Shown piece by piece: positions 51,534 through 59,790 of a stretch of 64,000 nucleotides of DNA; position 1 is the stretch's first letter; every line of letters begins with the position of its first letter. The position numbers were made by a program, and so were the translations under genes. Where the stretch lies: positions 1 through 64,000 of the forward strand of contig JACMKU010000090.1 of assembly GCA_014379965.1 (NCBI GenBank), written 5' to 3'. The notes under the pieces are model-generated. The model made no database searches, was not told the origin of the DNA, and worked only from the letters and a program-made list of their open reading frames with translations. The DNA comes from Chitinophagaceae bacterium. Lineage in GTDB: Bacteria > Bacteroidota > Bacteroidia > Chitinophagales > Chitinophagaceae.

Positions 51534-52124
51534 ATGGGATTGACTAACGAAATCATCAGGCAGAAACTAACCGAAAAATTTGGAGAGGCGATAGCCGATT
51601 TCACTGAGCCTTTCGGCATGCTTACTTTTTCAGCGCCACGGGAACTGAACCTAAAAGTGCTAACCTTCCTTTACGACGATTCCGATTTGGGTTTCCGTTT
51701 TCTCACTGACCTATGCGCCGTTCATTTTCCCAATCAGAAGGACAAGGAACTCGCAGTCGTATATCACTTGCACAACCTCGATCAAAATGTCCGCATTCGT
51801 TTCAAGATATTCGCTCCGATCAGTCAACCCGATGTTTATACGGCCACAGGCCTCTTTTCATCGGCCAACTGGATGGAGCGCGAGACCTACGATTTCTATG
51901 GCGTGAATTTCATGGGGCATCCCAACCTGAAGCGAATACTCAATGTGGATGAAATGGATTATTTCCCACTAAGAAAAGAATATCCCCTGGAAGATCAATC
52001 AAGGATCGATAAGGATGACGAGATGTTTGGACGTGGTGGTTCTGTTGGATTTGGAAATGATAAGAACCGTCAAGGGACATTGACCGAGATGGAGAAGAAG
52101 CATGTAGGAGATGAAATAATATAA
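51534..52124 (+). CDS. nuoC: NADH-quinone oxidoreductase subunit C
   Basis: A 196-residue peripheral-arm subunit. The core signature is WMERETYDFYGVNFMGHPNL with RILNVDEMDYFPLRKEYPLE. It is separate from NuoD, unlike the NuoCD fusion of E. coli. The C-terminal tail after residue about 165 (GGSVGFGNDKNRQGTLTEME) is charged and variable. Confidence 0.95.
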   Translation: MGLTNEIIRQKLTEKFGEAIADFTEPFGMLTFSAPRELNLKVLTFLYDDSDLGFRFLTDLCAVHFPNQKDKELAVVYHLHNLDQNVRIRFKIFAPISQPDVYTATGLFSSANWMERETYDFYGVNFMGHPNLKRILNVDEMDYFPLRKEYPLEDQSRIDKDDEMFGRGGSVGFGNDKNRQGTLTEMEKKHVGDEII

Positions 52125-52189
52125 ATGGTTTGACGCAGATGTTGATCATCCGCATCAAATTTTTCAGATAAAGATTGACAAACAGGTTT

Positions 52190-53413
52190 ATGTCTGAGCA
52201 TCATATAAAATTACCGGAAGGAAGCATAGAGAAGACTACGACGACTCTTAACCTGGGACCTACTCACCCGGCTACTCACGGCGTGTTTCAAAACATTCTC
52301 GAGCTCGACGGTGAGCGTATTGTTTCAGCCGAGCAGACAGTAGGATACATTCACAGGGCATTCGAGAAAATTGCTGAACGTCGTCCACTATACCAGATCA
52401 CGCCTTTGACCGATAGATTGAACTACTGCTCTTCCCCCATCAACAACATGGGATGGCATCTCGCCTGTGAGAAATTGCTTGGCGTAAAAACGCCAAAACG
52501 TGTTGACTACCTCCGGGTGATCATCATGGAACTCGCGAGGATCTCCGATCATCTCATTTGTAATTCCATCGTGGGCGTAGACGCAGGCGCGTATACTGGC
52601 TTTCTTTATGTGATGCAATATCGCGAGCTCATCTATGAAATTTATGAAGAGGTCTGTGGGTCGCGACTCACGACCAACATGGGCCGCATCGGCGGATTCG
52701 AAAGGAACTTCAATGATATCGCATTCCAGAAGCTGGAAAAATTCCTTTCCGAGTATCCACGAGTATTGAAGGAGTTCGAAAATTTATTTACTCGCAATCG
52801 CATTTTCATGGATCGCACGATTGGTGCAGGTCCCATCACCGCCGAGAGGGCATTGAACTATGGTTTCACCGGGCCCAACCTACGGGCGGCAGGTGTTGAC
52901 TATGATGTGCGCATCCATACACCATATAGCAGCTACGAAGACTTCGACTTTGAAATACCGGTAGGCACTACGGGCGATTGCTACGACCGTTACCTCGTGC
53001 GTAATCAGGAGATGTGGCAGAGCCTCCGGATCATCGAACAGGCATACCAGAAGGTACAGGAGTTTAAAGGTGCGGAAGCGGAGATATATCATGCGGACGT
53101 ACCGGAATATTATCTCCCCAAGAAGGAGGATGTATACACCAAGATGGAAGCCCTGATCTGGCACTTCAAGATCATCATGGGTGAGATCGAGATGCCACCA
53201 GGCGAAATATATAGTGCGGTTGAAGGTGGAAATGGAGAACTAGGATTCTATTTCATCAGTGATGGCGGAAGGGCTCCGTATAGATTACACTTCCGCAGGC
53301 CGTGTTTTATTTATTACCAGGCTTATGAGGAATTGACAAAGGGATCGATGCTCAGCGATGCGATCATCGTGATGAGTAGTCTCAACCTGATTGCGGGAGA
53401 GATGGATGCCTAG
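52190..53413 (+). CDS. nuoD: NADH-quinone oxidoreductase subunit D
   Basis: A 407-residue subunit homologous to the [NiFe]-hydrogenase large subunit, forming the quinone site with NuoB. Signatures: NLGPTHPATHGVFQNILELD, GYIHRAFEKIAERR, DRLNYCSSP and, at the end, IAGEMDA with a conserved terminal Asp. A TTG at 52175 is open upstream, but the ATG at 52190 is preferred. The stop is three bases before the nuoE start. Confidence 0.97.
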   Translation: MSEHHIKLPEGSIEKTTTTLNLGPTHPATHGVFQNILELDGERIVSAEQTVGYIHRAFEKIAERRPLYQITPLTDRLNYCSSPINNMGWHLACEKLLGVKTPKRVDYLRVIIMELARISDHLICNSIVGVDAGAYTGFLYVMQYRELIYEIYEEVCGSRLTTNMGRIGGFERNFNDIAFQKLEKFLSEYPRVLKEFENLFTRNRIFMDRTIGAGPITAERALNYGFTGPNLRAAGVDYDVRIHTPYSSYEDFDFEIPVGTTGDCYDRYLVRNQEMWQSLRIIEQAYQKVQEFKGAEAEIYHADVPEYYLPKKEDVYTKMEALIWHFKIIMGEIEMPPGEIYSAVEGGNGELGFYFISDGGRAPYRLHFRRPCFIYYQAYEELTKGSMLSDAIIVMSSLNLIAGEMDA

Positions 53414-53415
53414 GA

Positions 53416-53450
53416 ATGCAAAATGTAAAATGTAAAATGCAAAATGTAAA
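53416..53450. repeat. ATGCAAA/ATGTAAA heptads forming the nuoE start
   Basis: Five heptads, ATGCAAA ATGTAAA ATGTAAA ATGCAAA ATGTAAA, run from the nuoE start codon and encode its first twelve or so residues. Because three heptads make 21 bases, the first and fourth ATG are in the same frame. The family resembles the arms of the element at 12168-12300. Confidence 0.9.
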
Positions 53451-53943
53451 ATTTTCCGAAGAGACTTTAAAGGAGGTACAGCGGATCATCTCGTTTTATC
53501 CGGAAGGAAAACAGAAGAGCGCGGTAATTCCTGTGTTGCATCTTGCCCAGAAGGAGTTCGGCGGTTGGCTCGACGTGCCAGTCATGGACTACGTGGCCTC
53601 GCTACTGCAATTACTACCTATCGAGGTTTACGAAGTAGCGAGTTTCTACAGCATGTATAATTTGAAGCCGGTTGGGAAATATATGTTCGAGGTCTGCCAG
53701 ACGGGGCCATGTATGTTGAATGGAAGCGACGATATCATTCAATACATCGGCGACAAACTAGGAATCAAACCAGGTCAGACTTCGAATGATGGAATGTTTA
53801 CACTAAAGACAGTGGAATGCCTCGGCGCCTGCGGGTATGCACCGATGATGCAGCTAGGTAAAGATTACCGTGAGCATTTGACAAAAGAAAAGATTGATAA
53901 AATAGTGGAGGATTGCAGGAAGGCGGCGGCGTCGAATAACTAG
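53416..53943 (+). CDS. nuoE: NADH-quinone oxidoreductase subunit E
   Basis: A 175-residue thioredoxin-fold subunit with the [2Fe-2S] cluster N1a; ligands are in CQTGPC and CLGAC. The conserved body starts near FSEETLKEVQRI. The preceding MQNVKCKMQNVK is encoded by heptad repeats and looks added. The ATG at 53437 would remove seven of those residues. It is followed by a gap with inverted repeats and an inserted gene instead of nuoF. Confidence 0.95.
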   Translation: MQNVKCKMQNVKFSEETLKEVQRIISFYPEGKQKSAVIPVLHLAQKEFGGWLDVPVMDYVASLLQLLPIEVYEVASFYSMYNLKPVGKYMFEVCQTGPCMLNGSDDIIQYIGDKLGIKPGQTSNDGMFTLKTVECLGACGYAPMMQLGKDYREHLTKEKIDKIVEDCRKAAASNN

Positions 53944-53973
53944 CGAGTCGTCATTGCGAGTGGAGCGAAGCAA

Positions 53974-54178
53974 GTGAGTGGTCAGCGGTGAGTGAGTGAA
54001 TGGTCAGTAGTGAATGGTGAGTGACTCCCCGACAATGCATAACGAAGTTGAAGATTCGAATTTTAAGAAAGTATTGGAAAATAAAACATGAGGGTTGGAA
54101 ATCATAGGTAAGGCCAAATTAGTGAATGTCACTCACCATTCACTACTGACCATTCACTCGATCATTGACAACTCGCTA
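53974..54178. repeat. Inverted repeat, GTGAGTG/GTCAGTG heptads, copy 1
   Basis: The left arm (53974-54024) and right arm (54128-54178) are complementary heptad runs. The inner segment and right arm from 54086 to 54160 recur at 54759-54834 (both start ACATGAGGGTT and end in CACTCACCATTCACTACT type runs). Between the nuoE stop and the left arm lies CATTGCGAGTGGAGCGAAGC, a motif common in intergenic DNA of many bacteria. Confidence 0.88.
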
Positions 54179-54183
54179 ATAAC

Positions 54184-54612
54184 ATGAGATTAGTTGGAAC
54201 GATAGCATTTATACTGTTTGCGGTTTCAGGAATGGCACAGTCGGAAACGGAGAAGCTTGTAACGACATTGAAGGAGTTTCACCAGGCAATGGTCAAGAAG
54301 AACACAGTGTCGGTGAATCAACAGACTGATAAGGCACTAACTTATGGCCATAGTAACGGTTGGATCGAAACGAAAAAGGAAATGCTGGCTAACCTGGAGA
54401 GTGAATACATTAAGTATGAGGCGTTCCGCGAAGACAGCATCAGTGTAGAAGTTAGCGGGAATGTGGCTAATGTGAGGTTCATTGGAGACATAACGGCAAT
54501 ACTAAATGGAAAAAGTGGAGTATACCATCTTAAGGTGCTTGAAGTTTGGGTGAAGAAGGGGAAGAGGTGGTTGTTGTTTGCGCGGCAAGCAGTTTCGGGA
54601 GGCGGGAGGTGA
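54184..54612 (+). CDS. Exported DUF4440/SnoaL-like protein inserted in the nuo operon
   Basis: A 142-residue protein: signal peptide 1-18 (ending SGMAQ), then a cone-shaped alpha+beta fold of the NTF2/SnoaL type (TLKEFHQAMVKKNTVSVNQQ, YGHSNGWIETKKEML, VYHLKVLEVWVKKGKRWLLF). The final codons (SGGGR and stop) are in a GGGAGGCGGGAGGTGAG repeat, so the end may have been remodelled. The function is unknown. It lies between nuoE and nuoF, which are normally adjacent, and is flanked by two copies of a 75-base repeat. Confidence 0.8.
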   Translation: MRLVGTIAFILFAVSGMAQSETEKLVTTLKEFHQAMVKKNTVSVNQQTDKALTYGHSNGWIETKKEMLANLESEYIKYEAFREDSISVEVSGNVANVRFIGDITAILNGKSGVYHLKVLEVWVKKGKRWLLFARQAVSGGGR

Positions 54613-54856
54613 GAGGGGGAGGCAGAATTTGTGAATCGCCATTGCAAGCGAAGCAAGAAGATAAATATTTAAGGTCGAAGTTGGAAGGAAGGATGAGCTC
54701 TTGTGAAGACACTCACCATTCACCATTGACCACTCACTAATACTAATTGATAAATAATACATGAGGGTTAGAAATCATCGGGAAAGGTCAGCGTTTGTGA
54801 GGTCACTCACCATTCACTACTCACCATTCACTCACCGCTGACCACTGACCATTCAC
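54596..54856. repeat. Heptad repeats, copy 2, before nuoF
   Basis: A GGGAGGCGGGAGGTGAGAGG run (54596-54620) ends the DUF4440 gene. CACTCACCATTCACCATTGA runs follow at 54709-54738 and 54802-54856. The segment 54759-54834 repeats 54086-54160. Only right-type arms are present, so no hairpin forms here unless with copy 1. A fragment CATTGCAAGCGAAGCAAG (54639-54656) resembles the motif after nuoE. No other gene is seen in the 254-base gap. Confidence 0.85.
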
Positions 54857-54866
54857 AAAAGAGCCC

Positions 54867-56219
54867 ATGGGAAGAAAATTACTACTCGACAAAGCCCACG
54901 TGGAAAATATTCGCTCATACGATGTATATCGCCGTGAGGGTGGTTATCGTAGTGTGGAGAAAGCATTGAAAACGCTAAGCCCGGAGCAGGTGACCGAAGA
55001 GGTGAAGAAGAGCGGTCTCCGTGGTCGTGGCGGTGCTGGATTTCCTACCGGCATGAAATGGAGTTTCCTTGCTAAACCCGAAGGCGTACCCCGCTACCTC
55101 GTGGTCAACGCCGATGAATCGGAGCCCGGTACTTTCAAGGACAGGTATCTGATGGAATTCATCCCACACCTGTTGATTGAAGGGATGATCGTTTCTTCAT
55201 TCGCATTGGGAAGTCATAGATCCTACATCTACATACGTGGTGAATATTCCTGGATTGTCGATATACTCGAACAGGCGATCATCGAGGCGAAGAACAATGG
55301 CTGGCTGGGAAAAAACATCCAGGGCAGTGGCTTCGATTGCGAGATCTATGTTCAGAGGGGAGCCGGTGCATATATCTGTGGAGAGGAAACGGCACTGCTC
55401 GAATCATTAGAAGGAAAGAGAGGTAATCCAAGGATTAAACCTCCATTCCCTGCGGTGAAAGGTCTGTGGGATTGCCCAACAGTAGTGAACAACGTGGAAA
55501 CGATTGCCGCAGTGGTTCCTATCATCAATGAAGGCGGCGATGAATACGCAAAGATCGGTACAGGCAAATCGACGGGCACAAAGCTGATATCCGCTTGCGG
55601 AAACATAAAGAAGCAAGGAGTCTTCGAGATCGACATGACGATCTCTGTCGAAGAATTTATATACAGTGATGAATATTGCGGCGGAATCGCCAATGGAAAG
55701 AAGTTGAAGGCCTGCATTCCGGGCGGATCATCCGTGCCGATACTCCCGGCGAATCTATTATTGAAGACGGCCAAAGGTGAGACGCGAATGATGACCTACG
55801 AAAGCCTTGCTGATGGCGGGTTTCAGACGGGGAGTATGATGGGATCTGGTGGCTTCATCGTTCTCGACGAGATGCAATGTGTTGTACGGCATACCTACAC
55901 TCTCGCGAGATTCTATCGCCATGAGAGTTGTGGTCAATGCTCACCATGCAGGGAAGGCACTGGATGGATGGAGAAGATATTGCTCAACATCGAGAAAGGA
56001 AAAGGTAAGATGACTGATATAGACCTCTTGTGGGACATACAGCGGAAGATAGAAGGTAACACCATTTGTCCTCTTGGAGATGCAGCGGCATGGCCGGTGG
56101 CGGCCGCGATCAGGCATTTCAGAGATGAGTTTGAATGGCACGTGTTGAATCCCGAGGAGAGCCAGAGAAGGAATTATGGCCTGGCGAATTATGCACAACC
56201 ATTACAGGTAGTTGCCTAG
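54867..56219 (+). CDS. nuoF: NADH-quinone oxidoreductase subunit F
   Basis: A 450-residue NADH-binding subunit with FMN and cluster N3. Visible: the NADH/FMN site GLRGRGGAGFPTGMKWSF and NADESEPGTFKDR, AGAYICGEETALLESLEG, and the cluster ligands SCGQCSPCREGTGW with a downstream NTICPLGDAAAWPV. It directly precedes nuoG (26 bases). Confidence 0.97.
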   Translation: MGRKLLLDKAHVENIRSYDVYRREGGYRSVEKALKTLSPEQVTEEVKKSGLRGRGGAGFPTGMKWSFLAKPEGVPRYLVVNADESEPGTFKDRYLMEFIPHLLIEGMIVSSFALGSHRSYIYIRGEYSWIVDILEQAIIEAKNNGWLGKNIQGSGFDCEIYVQRGAGAYICGEETALLESLEGKRGNPRIKPPFPAVKGLWDCPTVVNNVETIAAVVPIINEGGDEYAKIGTGKSTGTKLISACGNIKKQGVFEIDMTISVEEFIYSDEYCGGIANGKKLKACIPGGSSVPILPANLLLKTAKGETRMMTYESLADGGFQTGSMMGSGGFIVLDEMQCVVRHTYTLARFYRHESCGQCSPCREGTGWMEKILLNIEKGKGKMTDIDLLWDIQRKIEGNTICPLGDAAAWPVAAAIRHFRDEFEWHVLNPEESQRRNYGLANYAQPLQVVA

Positions 56220-56245
56220 TCTATGAAGGCGCGAAAAAATGAATT

Positions 56246-57412
56246 ATGGCTGAAGAAAAGAAATTATTTAAAGTAACTATCGACAACATCACGATCGATG
56301 TGGCACCCGGGACTTCCATCCTGAATGCGGCTCGCCAGATCGGTGGCGAGGTCACACCGCCAGCGATGTGTTATTATAGTAAACTTCAAGGCAGCGGTGG
56401 AAAGTGCCGTACCTGCCTGGTTGAAGTAGCTGCTGGTTCTACTGCGGATCCACGACCAATGCCCAAACTGGTAGCGAGTTGCAGGACAAACGTCATGGAC
56501 GGAATGGTTGTAAAAAATATTACCAGCGAACGAGTACTCGATGCAAGGGCCGGCGTAGTAGAGCTATTATTGATAAATCATCCGCTCGATTGCCCGATCT
56601 GTGACCAGGCGGGAGAATGTCATTTACAGGATTTGAGTTATGAGCATGGTAGGGAAGGGACGCGTTACGAATTCACGAGAAGAACTTTCGAGAAGGAAGA
56701 CATCGGTCCCTACATTCAACTGCACATGACACGTTGCATACTTTGCTATCGTTGTACCTATGTCGCGGATCAACTCACAGATACTCGTGTACACGGAATA
56801 CTCGACCGTGGCGATCATGCGGAAATATCAACATACATCTCTAAGGCCATCGCAAATGATTTCAGCGGAAACATGATCGACGTCTGTCCGGTCGGCGCAT
56901 TAACTGATAGGACTTTTCGATTTAAGAACCGCGTGTGGTTTACGAAGCCCGTAGACGCGCATCGCGATTGTCCTACCTGCTGTGGCAAGGTCACGATTTG
57001 GAACCGCGGCGATGAAGTGCTTCGCGTCACTGCGAGGAAGGATCAATGGGGTGAAGTGCAGAGTTATGACGGCAAGCCAGGCTGGATCTGCAATACCTGT
57101 CGCTTCGATAAGAAGAACCTGAGCGATTGGGTGATCGAAGGGCCTATGGAGGTAAACAGGCATTCAGTCATCTCTGCGAATCATTATGTCGGTGCCGTTA
57201 AGCCGCAAGAAACGATCACCGAAGTAATGGGAAGGCCTCCCAAATTATTAATGGATATTCATAAGATAAGTGATGTGAACAAACCCGAAGTGGACCTTAG
57301 TGCTATACCGGGTCCTCCTACGTCGGAGACGTATGAGGGCAATCCGCGGGCTATTGGGCATAATCCTACCGATGAGAAGGCAAACGAGCAAGGAATAGGA
57401 ACAACTAAATAA
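56246..57412 (+). CDS. nuoG: NADH-quinone oxidoreductase subunit G, short form
   Basis: A 388-residue NuoG containing only the N-terminal part of the long E. coli protein. Order: [2Fe-2S] domain (MCYYSKLQGSGGKCRTCLVE), His-Cys3 cluster (NHPLDCPICDQAGECHLQD), 4Fe-4S (TRCILCYRC and NMIDVCPVGALTDR), and an Fe4S4 domain with DCPTCCGKVTIW and GWICNTCRFDKK, a possible N7-type site. The large molybdopterin-like domain is absent. This short form is usual in Bacteroidota and is not a broken gene. Confidence 0.93.
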   Translation: MAEEKKLFKVTIDNITIDVAPGTSILNAARQIGGEVTPPAMCYYSKLQGSGGKCRTCLVEVAAGSTADPRPMPKLVASCRTNVMDGMVVKNITSERVLDARAGVVELLLINHPLDCPICDQAGECHLQDLSYEHGREGTRYEFTRRTFEKEDIGPYIQLHMTRCILCYRCTYVADQLTDTRVHGILDRGDHAEISTYISKAIANDFSGNMIDVCPVGALTDRTFRFKNRVWFTKPVDAHRDCPTCCGKVTIWNRGDEVLRVTARKDQWGEVQSYDGKPGWICNTCRFDKKNLSDWVIEGPMEVNRHSVISANHYVGAVKPQETITEVMGRPPKLLMDIHKISDVNKPEVDLSAIPGPPTSETYEGNPRAIGHNPTDEKANEQGIGTTK

Positions 57413-57422
57413 TTGCAAACAG

Positions 57423-58490
57423 ATGTATTTACTGGCTATTGATGGCTACTTTATCCTGGAGAAGTTTTTACTCGTTGGACTGATCATCACCCTGTCCATG
57501 GTGGTAGCCATGTATGCCACCTATGCGGAAAGGAAAGTGGCGGCATTTCTTCAGGATAGGATTGGTCCCAACAGGGCGGGTCCATTTGGTCTGTTGCAGC
57601 CTCTCGCGGATGGCGGCAAGCTCTTCTTTAAGGAAGAGATCATTCCACTCGCCTCATCCAAGGCACTTTTCATCCTGGGTCCCTTGCTCGCGATGATTAC
57701 CGCACTGATGACTAGCGCGGTGATTCCATGGAGCAGGCCGCTCTATATCTTCGACCGCGAGGTCTCGTTGCAAATTGCAGACATTAACATCGGCATTCTT
57801 TACATTTTTGGCGTAGTGAGTCTTGGTGTGTATGGCATCATGATCGGGGGATGGGCTTCGAATAATAAATTCTCGTTGCTGGCTGCTATACGCGGGGCAT
57901 CGCAGATGATCTCCTATGAACTCGCGATGGGATTATCACTGATTGCCTTGCTCATGCTCACGGGTTCGCTACAAATGAGCGTGATCGTAGAGAACCAGCA
58001 GGGAGGCCGCCTCGGGGGCTTGCTGAGTTGGCATGTCTTCTACCAGCCGCTCGGCTTCTTCATCTTTTTCATCTGCGCGCTGGCGGAATGTAACAGGACG
58101 CCATTTGATCTTCCTGAAGCGGAGAATGAACTGAACTTCGGCTATCACCAAGAGTATTCATCGATGAAACTTGGATTCTATCTCTTCGCAGAATACATCA
58201 ACATGTTCATCAGCGGGGTGGTGATGTCCACTTTGTTCTTCGGAGGATATGACATTCCGTTCGTAAACGAAGCGACATGGAACATTCATCCCAATTGGTT
58301 GGCGATACTAGGATTCATGATGTTGCTGACGAAGGCGTTCTTCTTTGTATTTGTATTTATGTGGATACGTTGGACGATACCTAGGTTCCGTTATGACCAG
58401 TTGATGATACTCGGCTGGAAGAAATTAATACCATTGGCGTTGATCAATATGGTGGTGACTGCCTTAGTGATCCTGATATGGAAGAAGTAA
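57423..58490 (+). CDS. nuoH: NADH-quinone oxidoreductase subunit H
   Basis: A 355-residue, eight-helix membrane subunit linking the peripheral arm and proton channels. Signatures: YAERKVAAFLQDRIGPNRAG, LQPLADGGKLFFKEE, and the acidic loop ECNRTPFDLPEAENELNFGY, plus the terminal RWTIPRFRYDQLMILGWK. It lies 10 bases after nuoG and is followed by a 94-base gap before nuoI. Confidence 0.97.
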   Translation: MYLLAIDGYFILEKFLLVGLIITLSMVVAMYATYAERKVAAFLQDRIGPNRAGPFGLLQPLADGGKLFFKEEIIPLASSKALFILGPLLAMITALMTSAVIPWSRPLYIFDREVSLQIADINIGILYIFGVVSLGVYGIMIGGWASNNKFSLLAAIRGASQMISYELAMGLSLIALLMLTGSLQMSVIVENQQGGRLGGLLSWHVFYQPLGFFIFFICALAECNRTPFDLPEAENELNFGYHQEYSSMKLGFYLFAEYINMFISGVVMSTLFFGGYDIPFVNEATWNIHPNWLAILGFMMLLTKAFFFVFVFMWIRWTIPRFRYDQLMILGWKKLIPLALINMVVTALVILIWKK

Positions 58491-58514
58491 AGACGAGTGC
58501 GAGAATAAAAGCTG

Positions 58515-58544
58515 TTGATTAGTTAGGCACATAAAATATATTTG
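58515..58544 (+). promoter_or_regulatory. Candidate internal promoter before nuoI
   Basis: TTGA (58515-58518), 18 bases, TATATTTG (58537-58544), matching the -7 consensus exactly. It could drive nuoI-N independently of nuoA. Confidence 0.45.
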
Positions 58545-58584
58545 CGAAATTTTTAAAACCGATCGCTCGGCGATTACACTGATA

Positions 58585-59124
58585 ATGTTAACACAAAGAG
58601 GCAAATTGGTAGATCGTAAGCCGCTCAGTGCCTGGGAGAACCTTTACCTGCCTGGAATCATCAAGGGCATGTTCATCACTCTTAGCCACTTCTTCAAGAA
58701 GAAGGCGACGATAAAATTCCCGGAAGAGAAGCGCACGTTTTCTAAAGTGTTCCGTGGTGTTCAGATCCTGAACAGGGATGAGGAGGGACGCGAACGCTGT
58801 ACGGCCTGTGGTCTTTGCGCGGTAGCATGTCCGGCGGAAGCCATTACCATGGAAGGAGCGGAGAGGCAGCCCGGAGAAGAACATCTCTATCGTGAAGAGA
58901 AGTATGCAGCCAAGTACGAGATCAATATGCTGCGCTGCATATTCTGTGGCTATTGTGAGGAGGCTTGTCCAAAAGATGCCATTTACTTATCACAGACTTT
59001 CGCGCAGGCTAATTATCATAGGAAAGGGTTTATATATAAGAAAGAAGATCTGCTAATTCCCAACCCGAAGGAGGATCCGGAAGCGTATCAGAGGGCGGTT
59101 GGGGAGAGAGCGGGTGGTAAGTGA
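58585..59124 (+). CDS. nuoI: NADH-quinone oxidoreductase subunit I
   Basis: A 179-residue ferredoxin-like subunit with two 4Fe-4S clusters: CTACGLCAVACPAEAI and CIFCGYCEEACPKDAI. It passes electrons towards N2. The N-terminal helix region (LPGIIKGMFITLSHFFKKK) sits on the membrane. The stop codon overlaps the first base of a long heptad array. Confidence 0.96.
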   Translation: MLTQRGKLVDRKPLSAWENLYLPGIIKGMFITLSHFFKKKATIKFPEEKRTFSKVFRGVQILNRDEEGRERCTACGLCAVACPAEAITMEGAERQPGEEHLYREEKYAAKYEINMLRCIFCGYCEEACPKDAIYLSQTFAQANYHRKGFIYKKEDLLIPNPKEDPEAYQRAVGERAGGK

Positions 59125-59212
59125 GACGGTAGGCGGTAGGCGGTAGGCGGGAGACGGTAGGCGGTAGACGGTAGACGGGAGACGGTAGACGGGAGACGGG
59201 AGACGGGAGGCA
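59123..59212. repeat. Twelve-heptad tandem array (GTAGGCG/GGAGACG)
   Basis: Twelve uninterrupted heptads (59129-59212) of GTAGGCG, GTAGACG or GGAGACG, preceded by GAGACG that overlaps the nuoI stop. There is no complementary arm. It is the longest clean heptad run in the window and lies inside the complex I operon between nuoI and nuoJ. Confidence 0.95.
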
Positions 59213-59244
59213 ACCTTAGTTAGACAGTCAACAGCATAAATGAA

Positions 59245-59745
59245 ATGAGCATTACGCAAATACTTTTTTGGTTTCTCTCGGTTCTGGCACTCTTCAGTGC
59301 TTTGATGGTGGTTACCAGCAAGAATCCCGTGCACAGTGTTCTGTGGCTCATCCTTACGTTTTTCTCCATCTCCGGTCATTATATATTATTGAACGCGCAG
59401 TTCCTGGCAGTCGTGAATGTGATCGTATATGCCGGAGCTATTATGGTCTTATTTCTCTTCGTGATCATGCTCATGAATCTCAATAAGTCAGTCGAGCCAC
59501 AGAAGAACCGCTGGATTAAGATCGCAGGCGGAATAGCCGGAGGATGCTTGTTACTCGTGCTGGTAGCGGCTTTGCGGAATTCGGAGATCCGGCAACAGGT
59601 GGTACAGGTAAAGGAAGGTGAGATCGGTTTGATCCGTAACCTTGGAAGGGAATTATTCACCACCTACGTGGTGCCATTCGAAATAAGTAGTATCCTTTTC
59701 CTCAGTGCGATGGTTGGAGCAGTTGTGATCGGAAAGAAAGATTGA
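59245..59745 (+). CDS. nuoJ: NADH-quinone oxidoreductase subunit J
   Basis: A 166-residue, five-helix membrane subunit. Conserved: KNPVHSVLWLILTFFSISGH and LAVVNVIVYAGAIMVLFLFVIML (third helix, pi-bulge region). The C-terminal VVPFEISSILFLSAMVGAVV is the last helix. It lies 45 bases before nuoK. Confidence 0.95.
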   Translation: MSITQILFWFLSVLALFSALMVVTSKNPVHSVLWLILTFFSISGHYILLNAQFLAVVNVIVYAGAIMVLFLFVIMLMNLNKSVEPQKNRWIKIAGGIAGGCLLLVLVAALRNSEIRQQVVQVKEGEIGLIRNLGRELFTTYVVPFEISSILFLSAMVGAVVIGKKD

Positions 59746-59790
59746 TTGAAGGAGAGGCGATTTAGTTTTTATAAAGTTTGGTAAATCATT

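Noticed and set aside
56246-57412. NuoG truncated by mutation
   Set aside because: The short form with only the Fe-S region is usual in Bacteroidota complex I operons, and the frame ends cleanly before nuoH.
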